This document shows positions 1 to 5,254 of a DNA stretch of 6,796 bases, one piece after another. A model generated the notes under the pieces. That model did not search any database. It was not told where the DNA came from and saw only the letters and a program-made list of their open reading frames with translations. Positions within the stretch are counted from its first letter, which is position 1. Each line of letters begins with the position of its first letter. The stretch lies in the NCBI GenBank assembly GCA_003476705.1, contig DMVM01000092.1, positions 28,802 to 35,597 of the forward strand, written 5' to 3'. The translations under genes and the position numbers were made by a program. Origin of the DNA: Coprothermobacter sp. (GTDB lineage Bacteria > Coprothermobacterota > Coprothermobacteria > Coprothermobacterales > Coprothermobacteraceae).

Positions 1-447
1 TCAGAGGTACTAAAACCAGAACTCATGAAGTTCGGCATGGAGGCGGATGAAAAGAAACAAGCCATCTTGGAACTTGCTCAGCTGATGCGGGAGCACGGTT
101 ACGTCGAAGATTTGCAGGGTTTGGTTGATGCCACCATGGCAAGAGAGGCAGAGTTCTCCACGGGCATTGGTATGGGTGTGGGTATACCTCACGCCAAAAG
201 CTCCGTGGTGAAGCAGCCTGTGGTGGCTTTTGGTAAATCCAGGAAAGGCATCGAGTTTGACTCTTTCGATGGAGAACCAGTCTACCTTGTCTTTCTCATT
301 GCGGTACCAGAGAAATCCGATAAAGAGCATTTGAACATTCTTAGCATGCTGTCCAGAGCGTTAATGCATGAGGAAGTGAGAGAGGCTCTGATGAGAGCTT
401 CCACGCCAGAGGAGGTGGTCAATGCGTTTCAGATTAATGAGGATTGA
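1..447 (+). CDS. PTS fructose-type EIIA component (5' partial)
   Basis: Cytoplasmic phosphocarrier of the sugar PTS: it takes a phosphoryl group from HPr on a histidine and passes it to the EIIB domain encoded next. The reading frame is open to the left edge, and the residues before the first ATG (SEVLKPEL, codons 1-8) match the usual EIIA start region (family proteins begin roughly 'xxDLLKPELV'). The true start is therefore outside the window and the ATG at 25 is internal. The visible part is 148 codons, close to the full family length of about 150. The phosphorylation site is the His of GVGIPHAK (visible residue 64). The C-terminal helix region with SDKEHLNILSMLSRAL is typical of PTS_EIIA_2 domains. 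It is followed after 76 bp, without a terminator, by the EIIBC gene, so the two are probably co-transcribed. Fructose is the likely sugar by family; another hexose or polyol is possible. Confidence 0.93.
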   Translation, partial: SEVLKPELMKFGMEADEKKQAILELAQLMREHGYVEDLQGLVDATMAREAEFSTGIGMGVGIPHAKSSVVKQPVVAFGKSRKGIEFDSFDGEPVYLVFLIAVPEKSDKEHLNILSMLSRALMHEEVREALMRASTPEEVVNAFQINED

Positions 448-503
448 AAACGAAGACGCTAAAAGTCAGAAAGATGAGAAAGGCTGTAAGGCAAAGGCAA
501 ATT

Positions 504-514
504 AGGGGGAGGTG
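504..514 (+). promoter_or_regulatory. Ribosome binding site of the EIIBC gene
   Basis: AGGGGGAGGTG is the Shine-Dalgarno sequence. It overlaps the GTG at 512, so that GTG cannot be the start. The ATG at 524, nine bases past the motif, is the reasonable start and gives the family N-terminus [12 protein letters not shown]. Confidence 0.8.
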
Positions 515-523
515 CAAGAAACC

Positions 524-1909
524 ATGAAGATGGTAGCTGTGACAGCTTGTCCAACTGGAATTGCCCATACTTATATGGCTGCCGAAAGTTTGGAAAAGGC
601 TGCAAGGGAATTGGGTGTGGAAATAAAGGTTGAAACAGAGGGCTCTGTGGGTGCGGAAAACGCTTTAACTCCGGAAGATATTGCCAGTGCTGATGTGGTC
701 ATCATCGCTGCTGCCACGCAAGTACCTAAAGACAGATTTGCTGGAAAACCCATTTTAGAAGTGCCTATTCAAGATGCCATAAAAAATGGAAAGGCTGTTA
801 TAGAGCGTGCTATGAAATTGGAAAAACCAGCACAAGTGGATTACGTTCAGCAAGTTCAAAAGACGAAAGAGGAAAAATCGGAAGCGCGAACAGGTGTTTA
901 CAAGCACCTCATGACTGGTGTATCTTACATGCTTCCCTTTGTGGTAGCTGGTGGCATACTGATAGCCTTGTCCTTCGCTTTTGGCATACATGCCGCTGAT
1001 GTGGAGGGTAGTTTGGCTTGGGCGCTTATGAAGATTGGTGGTGGTACTGCTTTTGCGTTAATGGTACCGATACTGGCAGGTTACATTTCTTATTCCATAG
1101 CTGATAGGCCGGGTCTTGCCCCTGGTATGATTGGCGGTATGCTTGCTACATCGTTAGGTGCTGGGTTCTTGGGAGGAATCGTAGCTGGCTTTTTGGCAGG
1201 TTACATAACCCAGTGGCTAAAGAGTGTAATAAAACTTCCCAAGTCACTGCAAGGATTGATGCCAGTGCTGGTACTCCCATTACTGTCCACTGCCGCGGTA
1301 GGCTTGCTCATGATTTACGTCATTGGAACACCAGTTGCCAGCCTCATGAACGCACTAACCAGTTGGCTCACTGGCATGAGTGAAGCCAATGCCGTGATCT
1401 TGGGCTTAATTCTTGGGTTAATGATGGCTTTGGATATGGGAGGTCCCGTGAATAAGGCAGCTTACACCTTTGCCGTGGGGCTGCTGGGGTCTCAGATCTA
1501 TTCACCCATGGCTGCTGTGATGGCTGCCGGTATGACGCCACCTCTGGCGTTGGCACTGGCAACTGTTTTGGCTAAGAACAAGTTCACGCGCGAAGAAGTA
1601 GAAGCAGGTAAGGTGGCTTGGATATTGGGGGCTAGTTTCATAACCGAAGGCGCTATTCCATTTGCCGCTGCGGATCCTTTGAGGGTCATCCCTTCCATAA
1701 TGGTAGGGTCTGCTGTTACAGGCGCTCTGTCCATGGCTTTTGGTTGCCAGCTTATGGCACCTCACGGAGGGGTGTTTGTGTTCTTCATACCCGGGGTTAT
1801 TACCAATCTGCCCATGTACATCGTTTCCATATTGGCTGGTACAGTTGTGTCAGCACTGCTCCTAGTGACGCTTAAACCCAGTGCGAGACCTGTACAAGTA
1901 GCTGCTTAG
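524..1909 (+). CDS. fruA: PTS fructose-type EIIBC permease
   Basis: Membrane permease that imports and phosphorylates a hexose, most likely fructose to fructose-1-phosphate. It is 461 aa from the ATG at 524; a GTG at 512 is rejected because it lies inside the Shine-Dalgarno motif. Residues 1 to about 97 form the EIIB domain, with the phosphocysteine at C9 in [17 protein letters not shown] charged linker (about 98-122) leads to the EIIC domain from about 123, which begins [17 protein letters not shown] and holds about eight to ten hydrophobic segments. EIIC signatures are GGPVNKAAY (306-314), ITEGAIPFA (373-381) and [10 protein letters not shown] (411-420). EIIA is a separate upstream protein here, whereas many FruA proteins are EIIABC fusions. 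No 1-phosphofructokinase gene is visible; it may lie upstream of the window. A strong terminator follows, so this gene ends its operon. The fructose assignment rests on subfamily resemblance. Confidence 0.93.
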   Translation: MKMVAVTACPTGIAHTYMAAESLEKAARELGVEIKVETEGSVGAENALTPEDIASADVVIIAAATQVPKDRFAGKPILEVPIQDAIKNGKAVIERAMKLEKPAQVDYVQQVQKTKEEKSEARTGVYKHLMTGVSYMLPFVVAGGILIALSFAFGIHAADVEGSLAWALMKIGGGTAFALMVPILAGYISYSIADRPGLAPGMIGGMLATSLGAGFLGGIVAGFLAGYITQWLKSVIKLPKSLQGLMPVLVLPLLSTAAVGLLMIYVIGTPVASLMNALTSWLTGMSEANAVILGLILGLMMALDMGGPVNKAAYTFAVGLLGSQIYSPMAAVMAAGMTPPLALALATVLAKNKFTREEVEAGKVAWILGASFITEGAIPFAAADPLRVIPSIMVGSAVTGALSMAFGCQLMAPHGGVFVFFIPGVITNLPMYIVSILAGTVVSALLLVTLKPSARPVQVAA

Positions 1910-1960
1910 TAAAACTACGACACTGCGTAAACGCGGCCGGTAGTTACATATTAGAAAGGA

Positions 1961-1997
1961 AAGGGCTGACGGCAATGTAAAAGTGTCAGCCCTTTTT
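1961..1997 (+). terminator. Intrinsic terminator after the PTS operon
   Basis: AAGGGCTGAC (1961-1970) and GTCAGCCCTT (1985-1994) form a perfect 10-bp stem with a 14-base loop. The T-run at 1993-1997 partly overlaps the stem end. It lies 51 bases past the EIIBC stop and separates the PTS operon from the glycine reductase operon. Confidence 0.93.
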
Positions 1998-2000
1998 AAA

Positions 2001-2050
2001 TTGCATATATGCGTTGGCTCCTAAACAAAGTGTGTTCGCATTGCATACGT
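2001..2050 (+). repeat. TTGCATA repeats and palindrome before trxB (possible operator)
   Basis: TTGCATA occurs at 2001 and again at 2041, 40 bases apart. The first copy continues into the perfect 10-bp palindrome GCATATATGC (2003-2012); the second overlaps the candidate -35 box. This could be a pair of operator half sites for a regulator of the grd operon, but such short repeats can arise by chance. Confidence 0.25.
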
Positions 2051-2070
2051 TCAGCGTGAAAAAATGATAA
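2041..2070 (+). promoter_or_regulatory. Candidate promoter of the trxB-grd operon
   Basis: TTGCAT (2041-2046) and TGATAA (2065-2070) are separated by 18 bases and followed by an AT-rich stretch. This is a plausible but imperfect sigma-A promoter. A promoter is needed here because a strong terminator lies just upstream and an apparently continuous operon begins at 2130. It would give a leader of only about 50 bases, too short for a glycine riboswitch, and none is recognisable. Confidence 0.35.
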
Positions 2071-2129
2071 AATAATTTTAAGTGAATCGCGACGAAAATA
2101 ACAATAAATCTCATCTGCGAGGTGACAAA

Positions 2130-3059
2130 ATGCCCGATTTGTACGATTGCTTAATCATTGGTGCGGGACCGGCAGGCTTGTCGGCTGCTATCTACGCTGG
2201 AAGAGCAAGGCTTAGCACCATAGTCTTTGAAAAAAAACAAGTGGGGGGTCAAGCTGCACTTACCTGGGGCTTGGAAAACTATCCAGGTTCCGTAGAGGAT
2301 CCCACAGGGCCCAAGATTACCGCTAGAATGCGTGAGCAGGCTGAGTATTTTGGCGCTGTCATAAAACACGAAGAAGTGAAGTCTGTGGATCTGAGCGGGA
2401 AAGTGAAAAAAGTGGTTACTAACAAAGGTACGTATGAAGGGAAAACAGTCATTTTGGCTCCAGGAGCTTCCCACATCAGGCTGGGAATTCCTGGCGAAGA
2501 GAAGTTTACTGGCAAAGGTGTTTCCTACTGCGCCACTTGCGATGCTGATTTCTTCACCGATTTGGATGTTGTAGTCATCGGTGGAGGAGACTCTGGGTTG
2601 CAGGAGGGTTTGTATCTGACAAAGTATTGCAACAGCGTAACCATTGTGGAGATGCTCCCCGAACTCAGGGCTTCAAAAATACTTCAAGAACGTGCTGCGA
2701 ATAATGCTAAGGTAAAAATTCTCACCCACACAGCTGTGGAAAGTATTGAGGGAGAAGATCTCGTAGAAAAGGTTGTGCTTAAAGATACGCAGACCGACGA
2801 AAGAACGGAGCTACAGGTTCAGGGTGTGTTTGTGTTTGCTGGTATGAAGCCTGACACGGAGCTTTTCAAGGGCTTAGTGGACATGGATGAAAAGGGTTAC
2901 ATAAAGACTGATGAGTACATGCGTACCAATGTGCCAGGCGTTTTTGCTGCTGGTGATTGTAGGGTTAAATGGCTCAGGCAGGTGGTAACAGCTGCTGCTG
3001 ATGGTGCACAAGCCGCAGTGGCAGCAGAAAGATACGTGGACGAGAACTTCTCTGACTAA
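2130..3059 (+). CDS. trxB: Thioredoxin reductase-like flavoprotein of the glycine reductase operon
   Basis: FAD enzyme expected to reduce the thioredoxin encoded next, and through it GrdA. It is 309 aa, the usual TrxB length. The start is ATG 2130 with GAGGTGA at 2119-2125; an in-frame GTG at 2082 would add 16 non-family residues and has no ribosome site. Visible parts are the FAD-binding GAGPAGLSAA (11-20), the redox-active C134-A-T-C137, a second nucleotide-binding loop GGGDSGLQEG (151-160) and the C-terminal FAD motif GVFAAGDCR (270-278). Oddly, the NADPH 2'-phosphate signature HRRxxxR of ordinary TrxB is replaced by E174-M-L-P-E-L-R180, and the usual Ala of GGGDSA is Gly156. Only the last arginine survives. 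NADPH is therefore a doubtful donor; NADH or reduced ferredoxin are alternatives. As first gene of the operon it is separated from the thioredoxin gene by only 13 bases. Confidence 0.93.
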   Translation: MPDLYDCLIIGAGPAGLSAAIYAGRARLSTIVFEKKQVGGQAALTWGLENYPGSVEDPTGPKITARMREQAEYFGAVIKHEEVKSVDLSGKVKKVVTNKGTYEGKTVILAPGASHIRLGIPGEEKFTGKGVSYCATCDADFFTDLDVVVIGGGDSGLQEGLYLTKYCNSVTIVEMLPELRASKILQERAANNAKVKILTHTAVESIEGEDLVEKVVLKDTQTDERTELQVQGVFVFAGMKPDTELFKGLVDMDEKGYIKTDEYMRTNVPGVFAAGDCRVKWLRQVVTAAADGAQAAVAAERYVDENFSD

Positions 3060-3067
3060 GGAGGTGA
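3058..3067 (+). promoter_or_regulatory. Ribosome binding site of the thioredoxin gene, overlapping the trxB stop
   Basis: AAGGAGGTGA is a near-perfect Shine-Dalgarno sequence that shares two bases with the trxB TAA (3057-3059) and sits five bases before ATG 3073. It fixes the thioredoxin start at 3073 rather than the in-frame ATG at 3001, and suggests coupled translation of reductase and thioredoxin. Confidence 0.85.
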
Positions 3068-3072
3068 CAAAC

Positions 3073-3390
3073 ATGGTTGAGGTAACAGCTCAAAACTTCG
3101 AACAGGAGGTAAAAAACGAAACCGACAAATTGGTGTTGGTGGACTTTTGGAGTGAGAAGTGCGAGAAGTGCATGGCTCTTATGCCTGACGTAGAGGAACT
3201 GGAAAAGAAATACGCAGATAAAGTGAAGTTTGCAAAGGTCGATGCTGCTAAAGACAGGCGCTTCTGCTGGAGTTTAAAGGTGATGAGCTTGCCCACATTC
3301 CAGCTGTACAAAAACGGCGAAAAGGTGGACGAGATTACACAGGATGTAACCGTTGATAAGATCGAGGAAATGATGAGCAAGTACTTGTAA
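3073..3390 (+). CDS. trxA: Thioredoxin with atypical CEKC active site
   Basis: Small cytoplasmic thioredoxin, 105 aa, the usual length of the family. It should carry electrons from the upstream reductase to the oxidised Cys/Sec pair of GrdA. The fold is recognisable: LVLVDFWSEKCEKC contains the beta strand and active site (C30-E-K-C33), MPDVEELEKKYADKVKFAKVD continues the family pattern, and SLPTF holds the cis-proline at P74. The active site departs from the canonical WCGPC: the Trp before the first Cys is Lys29, and Gly-Pro between the cysteines is Glu-Lys. A third cysteine lies at C65 (RRFCW). From established knowledge, thioredoxins of grd operons in other amino-acid fermenters also have non-standard motifs (for example GCVPC in Eubacterium acidaminophilum), which supports a dedicated role. 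The start is set by the Shine-Dalgarno at 3058-3067. grdE follows after 20 bases. Confidence 0.92.
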   Translation: MVEVTAQNFEQEVKNETDKLVLVDFWSEKCEKCMALMPDVEELEKKYADKVKFAKVDAAKDRRFCWSLKVMSLPTFQLYKNGEKVDEITQDVTVDKIEEMMSKYL

Positions 3391-3410
3391 GCAAAGGAGG
3401 GGGTGACAGC

Positions 3411-4697
3411 GTGAAACTGGAACTCGGTAACATCTTCATCAAAGATGTGATTTTTTCCAACGAAACCAAAGTGGTCGATGGTGTGCTCCATGTTAACAAG
3501 GAAGCCATTATTGAAGCCCTCATGCAGGATCCTCGCTTGGCCAAGGTGGACATCGATTTGGCTAAACCTGGTGAGGAGGTCAGAATCATCCCGGTAAAAG
3601 ACGTAATTGAACCTCGTGTCAAAGTCAGTGGACCGGGTGGTGTGTTTCCGGGGTTCATTAGTAAGGTGAGCACTGTCGGTAGTGGACGTACCCACGTGTT
3701 AAAGAATACTGCCGTGGTTACTACTGGAACCATTGTGGGCTTCCAGGAAGGCATCATCGATATGTCGGGAGAAGGAGCCAAATACACTCCTTTCTCCAAG
3801 ACGTTGAACATTGTTATAGTCTGCGAGCCTGTGGAGGGGTTACCAAAGCATGAACACGAAGAAGTAGTGAGGCTGGCAGGTCTTAGAGCTGCAGCTCTGA
3901 TCGGAGAAGCCGGGAGAAATGTGGAACCTGACGAAGTTAAGGTTTATGAGACACTACCTTTGTTTGAAAGTGTAAAGAAGTACCCTGGTCTGCCCAGAGT
4001 GGGATACGTGTATCAACTGCAGAGCCAAGGCTTGCTCCATGACACTTACGTGTATGGTGTGGATGCAAAAAAGATTCTTCCCACATTCATGTATCCCACA
4101 GAGCCCATGGATGGTGCCATTGTTAGTGGTAACTGTGTTTCTGCTTGTGACAAGAACCCAACGTATGTGCACCAAAATAATCCCGTCATTGAAGATTTGT
4201 ATGAGCGTCATGGTAAGGACTACAACTTTGTTGGCGTCATCATTACTAACGAAAACGTCACCTTGGCAGATAAAGAGCGTTCTTCTGACTACACAGCAAA
4301 ACTAGTGGAGTACTTGGGCTTGGATGCAGTAATCATTAATGAGGAAGGTTTTGGAAATCCTGATACGGACCTCATCATGAACTGCAAGAAGATTTCCGAA
4401 AAAGGGATAAAGACGGTGCTTATCACCGACGAATACGCTGGCCGAGATGGGCAGTCGCAGTCGTTGGCTGATGTGGACAAAACCGCTGATGCAGTGGTAT
4501 CCGTGGGTAACGCAAATGAAATTGTTCATTTGCCACCTATGAAGAAAGTCATAGGCGATCCTAAGGCTGCCAATGTCATAGCGGGCGGTTTCGAAGGAGC
4601 TCTGGCTCCTGACGGCAGCATAACAGTGGAGCTTCAAGCCATAACAGCCTCTACTTCAGAAGTAGGGTTTGGCACATTGGCAGCAAAAGGGTACTAG
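3411..4697 (+). CDS. grdE: Glycine reductase complex protein B, alpha/beta subunit proprotein
   Basis: Proprotein of the two non-selenium subunits of substrate-specific protein B. In studied GrdE proteins, self-cleavage before a cysteine leaves an N-terminal fragment of about 25 kDa and a C-terminal fragment of about 22 kDa that starts with a pyruvoyl group, which binds the amino group of glycine as a Schiff base. Here the product is 428 aa, the normal length. The cleavage motif VSGNCVSACDKNPTYVH is intact, with N241-C242 as the expected scissile bond and a second cysteine at 246. Other strongly family-like stretches are RIIPVKDVIEPRVKV (58-72), VGSGRTHVL (89-97), LQSQGLLHDTYVYGVDAKK (203-221) and a long match around GFGNPDTDLIMNCKK. 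The start is GTG 3411, giving the family N-terminus MKLELGNIFIKDV, preceded by AAAGGAGG (3393-3400). Similarity is to the glycine form (GrdE), rather than the sarcosine (GrdG) or betaine (GrdI) forms, judged from memory of the families. Confidence 0.95.
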   Translation: MKLELGNIFIKDVIFSNETKVVDGVLHVNKEAIIEALMQDPRLAKVDIDLAKPGEEVRIIPVKDVIEPRVKVSGPGGVFPGFISKVSTVGSGRTHVLKNTAVVTTGTIVGFQEGIIDMSGEGAKYTPFSKTLNIVIVCEPVEGLPKHEHEEVVRLAGLRAAALIGEAGRNVEPDEVKVYETLPLFESVKKYPGLPRVGYVYQLQSQGLLHDTYVYGVDAKKILPTFMYPTEPMDGAIVSGNCVSACDKNPTYVHQNNPVIEDLYERHGKDYNFVGVIITNENVTLADKERSSDYTAKLVEYLGLDAVIINEEGFGNPDTDLIMNCKKISEKGIKTVLITDEYAGRDGQSQSLADVDKTADAVVSVGNANEIVHLPPMKKVIGDPKAANVIAGGFEGALAPDGSITVELQAITASTSEVGFGTLAAKGY

Positions 4698-4723
4698 ATC
4701 ACAAATAAGGAGGGAGTAAGCCC

Positions 4724-5188
4724 ATGTTAGAAGGAAAGAAAGTCATCATTGTAGGCGAAAGGGACGGCGTTCCGGGCCCCGCCATTGAAGAGTGCATTAA
4801 AACAGCAGGAGCAGAAGTAGTATTTTCTACTACAGAATGCTCTGTTTGAACAGCTGCAGGCGCAATGGACCTTGAGGTTCAAGGTCGTATAAAAGAAATA
4901 GCCGAGAAGTACGGACCTGAAAATGTTGTCGTGATCTTGGGCAACAGTGACCCAGATGGAGCATCCATTTTTGCTGAAACCGTTACTAACGGTGACCCCA
5001 GCTTTGCTGGTCCGCTAGCTGGTGTTGCTTTGGGACTCCCCGTTTACCACATTATTGAACCGGAGATCAAGCAGGAAGTAGATCCACAAGTTTATGAGGA
5101 GCAAGTAGGTATCGTGGAAATGGTTTTGGATGTGGACGCCATAACCAATGCGGTTAAGTCCATAAGGGAGCAGTACAGCAAATTCTAA
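4724..5188 (+). CDS. grdA: Glycine reductase selenoprotein A (selenocysteine at in-frame TGA)
   Basis: Selenoprotein A is the carrier shared by the glycine, sarcosine and betaine reductases: its selenocysteine receives the carboxymethyl group from protein B and presents it to protein C. The frame from ATG 4724 runs through a TGA at 4847-4849 to TAA at 5186-5188, giving 154 aa with Sec at residue 42. Sequence on both sides is typical Grd[21 protein letters not shown] before, then [27 protein letters not shown] and a C-terminal VLDVDAI...SIREQYSKF. The redox motif is C39-S-V-U42, matching the CxxU pattern of the family. AAGGAGG at 4707-4713 supports the start. A SECIS-like hairpin lies at 4868-4886. 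Standard gene callers would give only the fragment from the ATG at 4865, which lacks the active site. The gene lies between grdE (26-base gap) and grdB (66-base gap). Confidence 0.96.
4847..4849 (+). other. grdA: Selenocysteine codon (TGA) of grdA
   Basis: TGA in frame at residue 42, at the exact place where known GrdA proteins have selenocysteine, with Cys three residues before it. Conserved coding sequence continues for 112 codons beyond. Confidence 0.95.
4868..4886 (+). promoter_or_regulatory. Candidate SECIS hairpin of grdA
   Basis: GACCTTGA (4868-4875) and TCAAGGTC (4879-4886) form a perfect 8-bp stem closing a GGT triloop (4876-4878). The stem begins 18 bases after the TGA and the loop 26 bases after it, inside the range known for bacterial SECIS elements. 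The G and U at the apex are what SelB is known to recognise in E. coli fdhF. Folding was judged by eye. Confidence 0.8.
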
Positions 5189-5194
5189 TGAAAA

Positions 5195-5209
5195 CACGTT
5201 GTGAACGTG
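5195..5209 (+). other. Short perfect hairpin in the grdA-grdB gap
   Basis: CACGTT (5195-5200) and AACGTG (5204-5209) form a 6-bp stem with a GTG loop, six bases after the grdA stop. No T-run follows, so it is not an intrinsic terminator. It could stabilise or mark a processing point in the mRNA, since GrdA and GrdB may be needed in different amounts; that is inference. Confidence 0.4.
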
Positions 5210-5241
5210 GAGAAACTATTTCAGATGCTGTGCTGTCCATG

Positions 5242-5250
5242 AGGAGGTGA
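5242..5250 (+). promoter_or_regulatory. Ribosome binding site of grdB
   Basis: AGGAGGTGA is a full Shine-Dalgarno match four bases before ATG 5255. An overlapping ATG at 5250 meets a stop after three codons, so 5255 is the start. Confidence 0.8.
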
Positions 5251-5254
5251 TGGA

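Noticed and set aside
25..27. ATG 25 as the start of the EIIA gene
   Set aside because: The frame is open to the left edge and the preceding residues match the EIIA N-terminal region, so the gene is cut by the window.
512..523. GTG 512 as the start of the EIIBC gene
   Set aside because: It lies inside the Shine-Dalgarno motif and adds residues not typical of the family; ATG 524 fits better.
2082..2129. N-terminal extension of TrxB from GTG 2082
   Set aside because: No ribosome site, 16 low-complexity residues unlike TrxB, and a good Shine-Dalgarno directly before ATG 2130.
3001..3072. Thioredoxin starting at ATG 3001 inside trxB
   Set aside because: The ATG at 3073 has a near-perfect ribosome site and gives the normal length of 105 aa.
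3090..3695. Minus-strand open frame of 201 codons, and another of 158 codons at 3335-3811
   Set aside because: Both lie opposite the thioredoxin and grdE genes and their translations show no recognisable family; they are shadows of strongly coding sequence.
4865..5188. A separate 107-aa protein starting at ATG 4865
   Set aside because: It is the C-terminal part of GrdA after the selenocysteine codon; no ribosome site precedes it and the family sequence continues from upstream.
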